Shown here: piece after piece, positions 29,024 through 37,283 of the stretch
How the letters are laid out: every line of letters begins with the position of its first letter
Numbering within the stretch: the first letter of the stretch is position 1
Assembly: GCF_900107035.1 (NCBI RefSeq)
Contig: NZ_FNOJ01000008.1
Coordinates: forward strand, 1-64,000
Origin: Alicyclobacillus hesperidum
GTDB taxonomy: Bacteria; Bacillota; Bacilli; Alicyclobacillales; Alicyclobacillaceae
Direction of reading: 5' to 3'
Length of the DNA: 64,000 bases
Translations under genes and position numbers: made by a program
The notes under the pieces: model-generated
The model's database searches: none
What the model saw: only the letters and a program-made list of their open reading frames with translations
Told to the model about the DNA's origin: nothing

Positions 29024-30994
29024 ATGATTGTTTTACAGGCAAGCCATTTGAAAAAGAGCTATGACGGCGTTGAAGTGTTAGTCGACGCGTCCGTCATCAT
29101 TCGCGCTGGCGATAAAGTGGGATTGGTCGGGGGCAACGGAGCTGGCAAAACGACGCTGCTTAAGCTCATCACCGGTGAAGAACAACCAGATGGGGGCACC
29201 ATCGCGAAGCGCGATGGCCTGCAGATGGGGTACGTGTCTCAGTACGTGCAACCCGATGCAGACACGACGGTTTACCAGTTCGTGGCTGAAGCGCAGAAAC
29301 CTTTGCAGCTAATGGAGGCCAAACTGCGAGAACTCGAGGCAAAGATGGCAGATCCCAACGTTTACACGAATGAGCAGCGATTTGCCGACATCACGCAAAC
29401 CTACGAGCGGGCGGCCCATCAATTCGAACAAGCCGGCGGCTACGCTTGGCAAACCAATGTGCGCCGCGTGCTCGCGGGCCTACAGTTTGCTGCCGAGATG
29501 CAACCCTTACCCATATCGGCGCTAAGCGGCGGTCAGCGCACCCGATTGGCGCTTGCGCGCCTACTCGTGCAGCAACCAGATTTACTCGTCCTCGACGAAC
29601 CAACCAACTATCTCGACACGGACACGCTCGCCTGGTTGGAAGGCTATCTCAAACACGACGAGGGAAGTCTGCTCGTCGTCTCGCATGATCGGTACTTTCT
29701 CGATGAAGTTACGACCCAGACGATCGCGCTCGAAGATGGCATCACCCGCCACTACCCAGGCAACTATGCTGCCTATGTCCTGCAGTCACAGCAGGAGCGG
29801 GAACAGCAGGCGAAGCTGTACGAACAACAGCAAGAGGAAATTGCCAGGCTCGAATCGTTTGTCCAAAAGAACATCGCGCGCGCCTCGACGACCAAACGGG
29901 CCCAAAGCCGACGAAAGATGCTGGAGCGCATGGAGCGGGTGGAACGCCCCCGCGGCGACGGTCCAAGCGTACGAGTTGAATTCGAGCCGCGCCGTCCGTC
30001 TGGCCGTGACGTGCTGCAAGTGTCCGATCTCACCATTGGCTACTCGCATCACATCGTGGCCCAGCACATCTCATTTCACCTGGAACGCGGTATGCGCCTG
30101 GCGATCCTAGGGCCAAATGGCGCCGGGAAATCGACGCTACTCAAGACGGTCGTTGGGCTTTTGCCGGCACACACCGGGCAGATCAAATGGGGGCAACACG
30201 TCGAAGTTGGCTATTACGACCAAGAACAATCTGACCTGGACGACACCAAGAGCGTGATTGACCAAGTCTGGGACGAGCGCTTGGATTTGGACGAAACGTC
30301 CATCCGCAAGGCCTTGGCGCAATTTCTGTTTCGTGGCGAAGATGTCGTGAAGCCCGTCTCGGGACTGAGCGGTGGCGAACGCAGCCGTTTAAATCTATGT
30401 CGCCTCATGCTACGGCAAGCGAACGTGTTGGTGATGGACGAGCCTACCAATCACCTGGACATTCCGAGTAAAGAGGCATTGGAGCAAGCTCTTACCGACT
30501 ATAGCGGCACGCTGCTTTTCGTCTCACATGACCGTTATTTTATTGACGCGATTGCAACCCACATCGCCGTTCTAGAGCCAGATGGCTTGGTCAAATACCT
30601 CGGCAACTACTCCGACTACCGTGAAAAGGTTGCTGAAAACGAGCGTATTGCAAGTATCGAACAAAGTGTGCAGAATGCGAAAGAGCACACTCGTCATCCT
30701 GCAACTGCCGATGCGACAACGAGTCAACCTTCTACGCGGCGCCGCATTCGCTCCAGTGACGTGCGCAAGCTACAGGACGAAATTGAAAAATGGGAGCGCA
30801 CAACTGCCGAACTGGAAGCAAGATTGACCGCCATTGGCATGGAGCAAAGCGAAGCCGCCGCAATGCAGGACATCGACCGCATTCGAGCCCTGGAAGAGGA
30901 ACGCGAACACGTCGAACAAGCGTGTCATCAAGCCCTGGAGAAATGGGAGCAAGCTTCATTGCAACTAGAGATGCTGCAATCTGAATCCGATTGA
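29024..30994 (+). CDS. ABC-F family ATP-binding protein (YdiF/Uup-like)
   Basis: 656 residues with no membrane part: two ABC domains joined by a charged linker plus a C-terminal coiled coil. Walker A is GGNGAGKTTLL and GPNGAGKSTLL; signatures are ALSGGQRTRLALARLL and GLSGGERSRLNLCRLM; Walker B is LLVLDEPTNYLD and VLVMDEPTNHLD. Such proteins act on ribosomes. Its position facing tsaD matches B. subtilis ydiF. ATG 29024 has AAAGGAG upstream; an earlier GTG (29000) is rejected. Confidence 0.95.
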   Translation: MIVLQASHLKKSYDGVEVLVDASVIIRAGDKVGLVGGNGAGKTTLLKLITGEEQPDGGTIAKRDGLQMGYVSQYVQPDADTTVYQFVAEAQKPLQLMEAKLRELEAKMADPNVYTNEQRFADITQTYERAAHQFEQAGGYAWQTNVRRVLAGLQFAAEMQPLPISALSGGQRTRLALARLLVQQPDLLVLDEPTNYLDTDTLAWLEGYLKHDEGSLLVVSHDRYFLDEVTTQTIALEDGITRHYPGNYAAYVLQSQQEREQQAKLYEQQQEEIARLESFVQKNIARASTTKRAQSRRKMLERMERVERPRGDGPSVRVEFEPRRPSGRDVLQVSDLTIGYSHHIVAQHISFHLERGMRLAILGPNGAGKSTLLKTVVGLLPAHTGQIKWGQHVEVGYYDQEQSDLDDTKSVIDQVWDERLDLDETSIRKALAQFLFRGEDVVKPVSGLSGGERSRLNLCRLMLRQANVLVMDEPTNHLDIPSKEALEQALTDYSGTLLFVSHDRYFIDAIATHIAVLEPDGLVKYLGNYSDYREKVAENERIASIEQSVQNAKEHTRHPATADATTSQPSTRRRIRSSDVRKLQDEIEKWERTTAELEARLTAIGMEQSEAAAMQDIDRIRALEEEREHVEQACHQALEKWEQASLQLEMLQSESD

Positions 30995-31007
30995 TCCTAC
31001 CGAGCAT

Positions 31008-31036
31008 ACGAGGGCTGTCGCCCTCGTTCTTTTTTA
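31008..31036 (+). terminator. terminator of the ABC-F gene
   Basis: ACGAGGGC (31008-31015), 4-nt loop, GCCCTCGT (31020-31027), then TCTTTTTT: a strong intrinsic terminator 14 nt after the stop. Confidence 0.9.
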
Positions 31037-31163
31037 GGCTCCAAGAAGTGCATGAACCTTCAGGATTTCAAAGCGAAGTTCATCGAGTTCAGACGAGGAC
31101 TATTTGACGAGGTACCGTAGATTCTCGCCAATCGCGTCAAGATCCTTTTCCATGCTGTTGACC

Positions 31164-31451
31164 TCATTCTGCATGTCCGTTAATGCGGTGCTCAAGCCGT
31201 GTCACCCTGATGCCGAGACTGTGAATCTCGACAGCCAGCTCGTGCCCATCCGTATCGAACCGCGTGGACAATTCGTCGATGTGCGTGCCAAGCACCTCTG
31301 TGCACTCGTCCAACCGCGTCGACAATTCTTCGATGTGCGCCGACAGCTCATTGTTACGAGCCTCTAACATCGTCGAGAACGAGATGGTTTGAAGCTCTAG
31401 CTTTTCGTCCAAAACCGCGCTAAATATTTTAATCCACGTATCCTCGTGCAT
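31164..31451 (-). CDS. coiled-coil protein of unknown function, apparently frameshifted
   Basis: 95 residues from ATG 31451 (GGGGAGGGG upstream). MHEDTWIKIFSAVLDEKL is followed by continuous heptads (LSAHIEELSTRLDECTEVL, LGTHIDELSTRFD). The frame ends NGHAE at 31164, but the adjacent frame continues the heptads (LTDMQNEVNSMEKDLDAIG, then ENLRYLVK) to a TAG at 31100-31102. One extra base near 31181-31187 would explain the break. The intact product would be about 117 residues. No family is recognised. It sits between the ABC-F and tsaD genes beside a DnaA-box cluster. Confidence 0.6.
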   Translation of the reverse strand: MHEDTWIKIFSAVLDEKLELQTISFSTMLEARNNELSAHIEELSTRLDECTEVLGTHIDELSTRFDTDGHELAVEIHSLGIRVTRLEHRINGHAE

Positions 31452-31638
31452 CGGTGCCCCTCCCCGCGACCACCAAATATCCCAGGAATGACTGCATGGA
31501 TGAACATCAAGGTGTGGTTCCCCGACGTTTGGACTCAAATTACCATAGCTCCGGTGACTCGTCTATGACGTATGGCATATAAGATGAGCCTTTCCGTTAT
31601 GCTACTCCTTCAGAAAGTGAAACACGGGAATTTTCAGT

Positions 31639-31746
31639 TTATCCACATTGTCCACCGACTTATCCACAGGCCTAACAGCCTGTATTTCGAGCCCTTTCGA
31701 CACTTTTCCACATGTTCCACAAGAATAAGACATCGGGTTATTCACA
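31639..31746 (+). promoter_or_regulatory. cluster of DnaA boxes
   Basis: Two perfect TTATCCACA boxes (31639-31647, 31660-31668), TTATTCACA (31738-31746), TTTTCCACA (31704-31712), and weaker TTGTCCACC (31648-31656) and TGTTCCACA (31713-31721), all in the same orientation within 108 bp. No replication-initiation gene is nearby, so this looks like a DnaA-binding, titrating or regulatory site rather than oriC. The last box overlaps the end of tsaD. Confidence 0.7.
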
Positions 31747-32806
31747 GGTTAGGGACAATCTGTACGACATCTGGCCAGTTTTCATCCTGCCAATCCACAA
31801 GGGGCAGTTGGGCGTACGCGTTGAGCGACAATGGGCTCCAACGCCCTTGTTTTGCCCGCGGATAAGCCGCCGCCGCAATCATCGCCGCATTGTCGGTGCA
31901 CAGTTCAATCGGCGGAAACATTGCGCTTATTGAGAGCTCTTTCGCCAACTGAGACATCGCTTCGCGCAGGCCTCGATTGGCCGCCACGCCGCCAGCCACC
32001 ACAATTGTACGTGCCCCTGTGTGCACAGCGGCCCGCTTCGTCTTTTCGACCAAGACCTCGACCACAGCAGCTTGGAAACTCGCACATACGTCTTCGACCA
32101 ATACAGCCTGACCCCGATTCTTGCGCTTGACGATCTCGTTATTGACCGCTGACTTCAGCCCACTGAACGAAAAATCAAAGCTATCGTCTTCCAGCAGGGC
32201 TCGCGGAAACGCAAACGCATCCGGACGCCCGCGATGGGCGAGATCGTCCACCTTAGGACCGCCTGGGTACGCCAGCCCAAGTAGCCTTGCCACCTTGTCA
32301 TAGGCCTCTCCGGCCGCGTCGTCGCGCGTCCCGCCAAGACGGGTAAAGCGAAATTTGGCATCGACGCTCAGCAGTTCGGTATGCCCTCCAGAAACAACAA
32401 GGCACAAAAACGGCGGCGTCGCCCCAGTGCCCCCATCTAAAGTCAGCATAGCTGCCGCCACGTGACCGGCGATATGATGAACCCCAACAAGCGGCTTGCC
32501 AGTTGCCAAGGCGTACCCCTTTGCCGCCGATACGCCGACCAGCAGTGACCCAAGAAGGCCAGGGCCACACGTCACCGCAATCGCGTCGATATTCGACCAC
32601 GTCATGTTCGCATCGCGAAACACTTGTTCCACGACCCTGGTGATATCCACAACATGCTGTCGCGATGCTACCTCAGGCACGACACCGCCAAAGCGCGCAT
32701 GCAAGTCGATCTGGCTGGCAGTCACCTGAGCCAGCAGATGTGTGCCATCTTGTACGATCGCGGCAGAAGTCTCGTCGCAACTCGTCTCAATTCCCAAGAT
32801 GTTCAT
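31742..32806 (-). CDS. tsaD: tRNA t6A37 threonylcarbamoyltransferase TsaD (Gcp/Kae1)
   Basis: Transfers threonylcarbamoyl to A37 of ANN-decoding tRNAs with TsaB and TsaE. 354 residues. MNILGIETSCDETSAAIV is the conserved start (ATG 32806, GGAGGT 6 nt upstream, ATGA overlap with rimI). Metal-binding histidines are in GVHHIAGHVAAAM. GPGLLGSLLVG, LVVSGGHTEL and VVAGGVAANRGLR are ASKHA ATP-site segments. Last gene of the thiL-tsaE-tsaB-rimI-tsaD operon. Confidence 0.96.
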   Translation of the reverse strand: MNILGIETSCDETSAAIVQDGTHLLAQVTASQIDLHARFGGVVPEVASRQHVVDITRVVEQVFRDANMTWSNIDAIAVTCGPGLLGSLLVGVSAAKGYALATGKPLVGVHHIAGHVAAAMLTLDGGTGATPPFLCLVVSGGHTELLSVDAKFRFTRLGGTRDDAAGEAYDKVARLLGLAYPGGPKVDDLAHRGRPDAFAFPRALLEDDSFDFSFSGLKSAVNNEIVKRKNRGQAVLVEDVCASFQAAVVEVLVEKTKRAAVHTGARTIVVAGGVAANRGLREAMSQLAKELSISAMFPPIELCTDNAAMIAAAAYPRAKQGRWSPLSLNAYAQLPLVDWQDENWPDVVQIVPNL

Positions 32807-33309
32807 CCCTGCACCTCCCCGTCCCCTGTCACGCGCGGTGGCAAATCGGCCCACATGATGATGGCATCCTCGTTGTTGTCCGTGTAGTACCCTTTGCGTA
32901 TGCCTACCCGCTCAAAGCCATACTTGCGATATAAATTTTTGGCGATCTCGTTACTCACGCGCACCTCGAGTGTCATCTTGCGGCCCCCAGCCGCCATGCA
33001 GATGGACATCAGGGTCTTTAACAACGTCTCGCCCAACTTCAGGCCGCGAAAATCGGGATCGACCGCAATGTTGGTAATATGGCCTTCGTCCATAATCATC
33101 CAAAAACCGGCGTAACCGGCGATCCGTTGGTCGTACTCGGCGACGACATAGCGCGCAAGCCGATTCTCCACCAATTCTCCGATGAACGCCTGCCGCGACC
33201 AAGGCGCGGTGAACGAGCGATGCTCCACGCGCAATACCTGATCGAGATCGCGCAAGAGCATGCGCCGGATCACCAGTCGTTCGGGATGCCAATCCTGTCG
33301 CTCCATCAT
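32803..33309 (-). CDS. rimI: ribosomal-protein alanine N-acetyltransferase RimI
   Basis: GNAT-fold acetyltransferase of 168 residues. MLLRDLDQVLRVEHRSF, the acetyl-CoA loop VDPDFRGLKLGETLL, TLEVRVSNEIAKNLYRKYGF and VGIRKGYYTDNNEDAIIMW match RimI. Both ends overlap neighbours by 4 nt (ATGA with tsaB and tsaD). Two adjacent ATGs (33309, 33306) follow GGAGGT. Confidence 0.93.
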   Translation of the reverse strand: MMERQDWHPERLVIRRMLLRDLDQVLRVEHRSFTAPWSRQAFIGELVENRLARYVVAEYDQRIAGYAGFWMIMDEGHITNIAVDPDFRGLKLGETLLKTLMSICMAAGGRKMTLEVRVSNEIAKNLYRKYGFERVGIRKGYYTDNNEDAIIMWADLPPRVTGDGEVQG

Positions 33310-34031
33310 GTCGAACCTCCCTCGGACGCGGCTTGCCACTTCGCTTCAGCTTCCACAAGAAGAGCATAAACCGGCGCCAATGCATGTAGACCATCGCCTG
33401 TGTAAACGGCGTATTCGGGGCACTTGCCAAGTTCCAGCAGCGCCTGTGGCATCAGCCCTGAGAGCGCTCCCCATGTGAGCGATCTCGCCACATGCGTCGG
33501 CATGGGCCAATCTCTCGGCAAGTCGTGGACGATAAGCGCATCCTCGCCATCGCCCACCACCTGCAACCATGACGCAATGGGCAGAACTTGAATGTCGCAG
33601 TCACGCACAAAGCGCTCGTCGACAGCGCGTGTATAACAAGCGCCAAACGCGCGGCCGCGACGCGCATTCAGCATCACCACAATGCGGTGGGGCAAGCCGT
33701 TGGCAGCCTCCGCGAGCACCGCCGCGCGTGCCATGGCGTCGAGGGTGGGCACGGCAACCACTGGCACCCGAAGGGCGTGACCCATCGCCTTCGCCGTCGC
33801 CACCGCCATGCGCACGCCTGTATAACTGCCAGGTCCGACGCCCGTCACGATGCGCTCCACGTCCGTCATCGCGAGGCCCGCGCTCGCCAAGGCAAACTGC
33901 ACGGAGGGTTGCAGCAACCGCGAGTGCCCCCGCGGTACGCGCTGGATGACGCCGCTCAACAGCCTGCCATCGCTTGTACCTGCGCCGACAGCCAGCGTAT
34001 CGGTCGCGGTATCCATTGCGATCACGCCCAT
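33306..34031 (-). CDS. tsaB: tRNA t6A modification dimerisation protein TsaB
   Basis: Inactive TsaD paralogue that stabilises the t6A complex. About 241 residues. IAMDTATDTLAVG opens the ASKHA fold, and ERIVTGVGPGSYTGVRMAVATAKAMG is the family signature. ATG 34031 overlaps the tsaE stop (TGATG). Codons before it are a tsaE shadow. Confidence 0.93.
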   Translation of the reverse strand: MGVIAMDTATDTLAVGAGTSDGRLLSGVIQRVPRGHSRLLQPSVQFALASAGLAMTDVERIVTGVGPGSYTGVRMAVATAKAMGHALRVPVVAVPTLDAMARAAVLAEAANGLPHRIVVMLNARRGRAFGACYTRAVDERFVRDCDIQVLPIASWLQVVGDGEDALIVHDLPRDWPMPTHVARSLTWGALSGLMPQALLELGKCPEYAVYTGDGLHALAPVYALLVEAEAKWQAASEGGST

Positions 34032-34522
34032 CAGCCAACCCACTCCTTCATTCGTGCACAAGCGCTCACGCCGACCGCCTGCGCGCGAAACGCCCGCTCA
34101 CCGCCTGCCAATGGCGTGATAACAATGTCCAAGTATGTATCCAAGCACCTGCGCACGCCCTGCGGCCACTCAATCAGCACGATGTGCGAACCATCGAAGT
34201 AATCGTCAAAGCCAATGCCAACAAGCATATCCTCGCTCAGTTGCGCCAGCGGATCGTCCGGGTCGTCGTACAGTCGATATAAGTCCATATGAACGAACGG
34301 CTCCCTGCCTTCGTATTCGCCAACAATGGTGAATGTTGGGCTCGTCACCTCGCTGCCGACGCCGACGCCGCGCGCGACAGCCTTCGCAAAGCGCGTCTTG
34401 CCTGCGCCGACGGGGCCGCTTAACAGCACGACGTCCCCTGGCTTGAGTACCTGTCCCAGACGCTCGCCCAATTCATCTGTCGCGCTGGGGGTGTGAGCGA
34501 CCTGTTCCCACTGTTCCTGCAT
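34031..34522 (-). CDS. tsaE: t6A complex ATPase TsaE
   Basis: 163-residue P-loop ATPase (YjeE). Walker A is LLSGPVGAGKTRFAKAVARG; VTSPTFTIVGEYEG and FVHMDLYRLYDDP are the diagnostic switch and DLYR motifs; LIEWPQGV is the Walker B-type strand. It starts 15 nt after thiL. Confidence 0.95.
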   Translation of the reverse strand: MQEQWEQVAHTPSATDELGERLGQVLKPGDVVLLSGPVGAGKTRFAKAVARGVGVGSEVTSPTFTIVGEYEGREPFVHMDLYRLYDDPDDPLAQLSEDMLVGIGFDDYFDGSHIVLIEWPQGVRRCLDTYLDIVITPLAGGERAFRAQAVGVSACARMKEWVG

Positions 34523-34537
34523 GCCAAATCTCCATTT

Positions 34538-35515
34538 CTATCGCGATGTAAAGTGGTTGTATCCCTTTGCTTCGACGACCTCCAGCCCGTCCGCTGTCCG
34601 CATGACAACGCCATCTCCGTCTTCACAGCGCCCGATAGCTGTCACCGGCACATTGTACAGATTTGCGGCTGCGAGCAAGCGCGCAAACGCCTCGTGGGGG
34701 GCGGCGCCGACGAGTTCGTAATCCTCGCCACCGTACAACGCATAGTCGACGGCCGACCGGCCTGCAAAGCGTGCATGCTCCTTGACCTCTGGTCGAATGG
34801 GCAGCTGATTCTCGGCAATCACACAGCGAACGCCACTCGCCGTTGCGATTTCGTTCAACTCGCTCGCCAGACCATCGCTTACGTCGTTTAAGGCGGAAAC
34901 GCCTGCCCGCGCCGCTGCAAGGCCCAAACCGATACGCGGAGTCGGCCGCTGATGACAGCGTGCTAACGCCGCCTGTGTCACCGGTGATGCACTGTGCTTG
35001 CCTTGTAACACGTCCAATCCAGCCGCTGATCCACCGAGCCATCCGGTGACAAACAGGATGTCTCCAGGTCTCGCGCCGCTGCGCAGGATGGGGCGCTCTG
35101 CTTTGCCGACAAGCGCGATGGAAACGGTGAAAGGTCCTGGCGTCGAAACGACATCACCGCCGACGACGCTACAACCAAACTCGGAACAAGCCTCTGCCAG
35201 TCCATCGTAAAGCTCCGCCAGCTCCGCTTCCCGCCAGCTCGGCGACACCGCCAGCGTCACCGTCGCCCACAGCGGTTCGCCGCCCATCGCAGCGATATCA
35301 CTGATGGAGACGGCGAGCGATTTATAGCCCAGATTGTGTCGGGTTATGGTCGACTCCAAAAAGTGAACACCTTCAACCAGCGCATCGGTCGTCAGCACCA
35401 GTTGACCTCGTGGTGGCGTCACCACCGCGGCGTCGTCGCCAGAGGCGACAACGACATCGGGGCGTGGTGCAGGCAAGCGCTCCAGCAACGCGCGAATGAG
35501 CGCAAATTCGTCCAT
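34538..35515 (-). CDS. thiL: thiamine-monophosphate kinase
   Basis: Phosphorylates thiamine phosphate to the active pyrophosphate. About 325 residues: MDEFALIRALLERLP, SGDDAAVVTPPRGQ, TTDALVEGVHF, SISDIAAMGGEPLWATVTLA and VVGGDVVSTPGP are typical ThiL/PurM-fold motifs, and ALNDVSDGLASELNEIA follows. ATG 35515 has GGAGG upstream; the longer ORF start is unsupported. First gene of the operon. Confidence 0.95.
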   Translation of the reverse strand: MDEFALIRALLERLPAPRPDVVVASGDDAAVVTPPRGQLVLTTDALVEGVHFLESTITRHNLGYKSLAVSISDIAAMGGEPLWATVTLAVSPSWREAELAELYDGLAEACSEFGCSVVGGDVVSTPGPFTVSIALVGKAERPILRSGARPGDILFVTGWLGGSAAGLDVLQGKHSASPVTQAALARCHQRPTPRIGLGLAAARAGVSALNDVSDGLASELNEIATASGVRCVIAENQLPIRPEVKEHARFAGRSAVDYALYGGEDYELVGAAPHEAFARLLAAANLYNVPVTAIGRCEDGDGVVMRTADGLEVVEAKGYNHFTSR

Positions 35516-35677
35516 CTTCGATGCCTCCAACGGCGCCCCCGCCTTAAGCAGGAGGCGTGATCGCATCCATTCACATTGGCTTCATGATAGCAATTTTGTG
35601 GACGAATTGCTTGTGACGGCATGTGTCGGTGCACTTGTCCATAGACATGAAAAAGGATTGGCAAGCGAGGTGGGCGT

Positions 35678-36307
35678 ATGGAGTGGATACCGCAAATACT
35701 TCAATATGTTACCGCTGGCCTGGTATATCTCGGATATCCCGGCGTGTTTGTGGCGATGGTGATGGAAGGGCTCGGACTGCCTTTCCCAGGAGACGTGTTC
35801 CTCGCATTTTACGGATACTCGGTGGCCGAACACAGCATGCATGGAATCACCGTGTTTTGCTTTGGCACGCTCGGTTATTTCACCGGCGTATCCATCGTGT
35901 TCTTACTCACGCGCCGATTCGAAAAGGTGTTGCTGCGGCCCTTATACCAGATGCGGCTGCTAAACGAAGCGCGCTTGCAGAACACCGGCGGACTCATGGA
36001 TCGCTATGCGGCCCTCGTCCTTATTCCAGGCCGCTTTCTCCCGGGTATCCGTTCTCTAAGCACCTATGCGGCCGCACTGAGCACGATGCCATACGCTTCA
36101 TTTGCACTGTATTCCATCGTCGGTTCCATCGTTTGGTGTGGTGCCTGGCTAGGCCTAGGGTACTGGTTTGGCGAAAATGTCGACGCCATGATGAAGCATG
36201 TGCAAACGACATTGATGTGGGTTACCATCATTCTCGTGGCAGGTGCTATCGCATACTGGCTACTGCGCAAATGGCAGGCCGCATTGGATGTGAGGAACAA
36301 AAAGTGA
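35678..36307 (+). CDS. DedA-family membrane protein
   Basis: 209 residues with about six hydrophobic segments. PFPGDVFLAFYGY is a DedA-type re-entrant acidic motif, and GGLMDRYAALVLIPGRFLPGIRS carries the conserved FxRFxPG-like RFLPGIRS. Members are lipid scramblase- or flippase-like proteins needed for membrane homeostasis. GAGGTG precedes the ATG. Its stop overlaps the next gene's GTG. Confidence 0.9.
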   Translation: MEWIPQILQYVTAGLVYLGYPGVFVAMVMEGLGLPFPGDVFLAFYGYSVAEHSMHGITVFCFGTLGYFTGVSIVFLLTRRFEKVLLRPLYQMRLLNEARLQNTGGLMDRYAALVLIPGRFLPGIRSLSTYAAALSTMPYASFALYSIVGSIVWCGAWLGLGYWFGENVDAMMKHVQTTLMWVTIILVAGAIAYWLLRKWQAALDVRNKK

Positions 36308-36534
36308 GTGAGCGTGTACTTTGTATCGAATGGTGTGTGAAAAATGAGCGGTTCGGCACGCGCGAAGCTATGGAAAGCATCGTCGACAAGCCTGTCGGCC
36401 ACCGCCGCTACGCCTGTCTTGACCTGTGTGAAATCTGTATGCGGCAACCATTTGTCGTAATTGACGATCACGTTGTCACAGCCGCTGATGCACGGACACT
36501 TCGTGAAATGCTTCGTCACCCAAACCTTAGATGA
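36304..36534 (+). CDS. DUF1450 protein (YuzB-like)
   Basis: 76 residues, GTG start overlapping the DedA TGA (GTGA). Cysteines in LCIEWC and CLDLCEICMRQPF follow the DUF1450 pattern (Cys-rich CxxxCxxC core followed by PFVVIDDHVVTA). Function is unknown; possibly iron-sulfur or thiol-related. It is likely co-translated with DedA and is followed by a terminator. Confidence 0.85.
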   Translation: MSERVLCIEWCVKNERFGTREAMESIVDKPVGHRRYACLDLCEICMRQPFVVIDDHVVTAADARTLREMLRHPNLR

Positions 36535-36539
36535 GATGC

Positions 36540-36586
36540 AAAAAGGCCGACGCGGGCCGTTTCCCCGGCTCCCGTCGGCCTTTTTG
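36540..36586. terminator. bidirectional terminator after DUF1450 / DUF2922
   Basis: AAAAAGGCCGACG... pairs with ...CGTCGGCCTTTTT across a short loop. A and T tracts on either side serve both converging genes. Confidence 0.88.
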
Positions 36587-36602
36587 CCAAGCACCTAACA
36601 CG

Positions 36603-36821
36603 TCAGGATACACTCGATGTATCGGTCTGTGTCTGCTCGGCTGGCAAGGCGCTGACAATCTTCCCCTGTGGCATCGCAAAGATCCCCTTACTGACAATCA
36701 TCTGCGCCGCAGTGTCGACTAACGAGGCCTCCACTGGCTGTTTGGGGCTCGGGATGCTAATGCGAACCTTCTTATTCTGATCCGTCATAAACGCCAAGTG
36801 CAATGCGAATTTTGTCGCCAT
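36603..36821 (-). CDS. DUF2922 small protein
   Basis: 72 residues. MATKFALHLAFMTDQNKKVRISIP followed by LVDTAAQMIVSKGIFAMPQG fits DUF2922, a short family usually encoded beside DUF1659. AGGGGGA precedes the ATG. The pair is common in spore-formers; function unknown. It forms a two-gene minus-strand unit with the next entry, divergent from the germination operon. Confidence 0.8.
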   Translation of the reverse strand: MATKFALHLAFMTDQNKKVRISIPSPKQPVEASLVDTAAQMIVSKGIFAMPQGKIVSALPAEQTQTDTSSVS

Positions 36822-36856
36822 CGATAATCCCCCTCTACGTCAACCATGTAGTCGCC

Positions 36857-37132
36857 TTACGCCGTCGTGCCTGTATTAGTGCCTGTCGTACCACCGGTTT
36901 GCCCGGCTCCGCCAGCATCCGACAAAGCGGTAACATCCACGCGCGAAATCTGCATAAGCGGCTCGTCAATCAACGCCGCCAAAGCCTGCCCCACCGCCAA
37001 AATGTCGTCGTTTGCCGCGCTCGGCGAGACATACGCGAACTTGTGCACCTTCACCTGCGCCTGTCCGTTTGCCTTTGTACCTGACTGCGTCTGCAACTGA
37101 AGCGTCGTTCCGACTGCCGTGGTCTGTGCCAT
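36857..37132 (-). CDS. DUF1659 small protein
   Basis: About 91 residues: TTLQLQTQSGTKANGQAQVKVHKFAYV then DDILAVGQALAALID, DUF1659-like, with a Gly/Thr-rich end (GGAGQTGGTTGTNTGTTA). GGAGG is 2 nt from an ATG at 37138 but 8 nt from ATG 37132, so the latter is preferred. The low-complexity tail may be disordered. Confidence 0.78.
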   Translation of the reverse strand: MAQTTAVGTTLQLQTQSGTKANGQAQVKVHKFAYVSPSAANDDILAVGQALAALIDEPLMQISRVDVTALSDAGGAGQTGGTTGTNTGTTA

Positions 37133-37224
37133 CGTCATGGCCTCCTCTCTGCGTGTCGCCTACTCGCGAACGCACTCGAAGAAATGCATTCCCAGCACCG
37201 ATACAGGGACAACCCTGCCCCGTA

Positions 37225-37254
37225 TGCATATCCAAACTTGATTAGGGAATTTTA
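37225..37254 (+). promoter_or_regulatory. candidate forespore sigma-G-type promoter of the ger operon
   Basis: TGCATA (37225-37230), 17 bp, AATTTTA (37248-37254). The first element is one base from TGAATA; the second is a weak match to CATACTA. It lies 30 bp before the germinant receptor A gene, where sigma-G promoters normally sit. Confidence 0.3.
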
Positions 37255-37283
37255 TCCTAAAAAGGCACCTGGAGGTGATTGTG

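Noticed and set aside
31008-31036. Considered as part of the coiled-coil gene rather than a terminator
   Set aside because: It lies before the TAG at 31100 on the other side of the gene and has a strong U-tract in the ABC-F direction.
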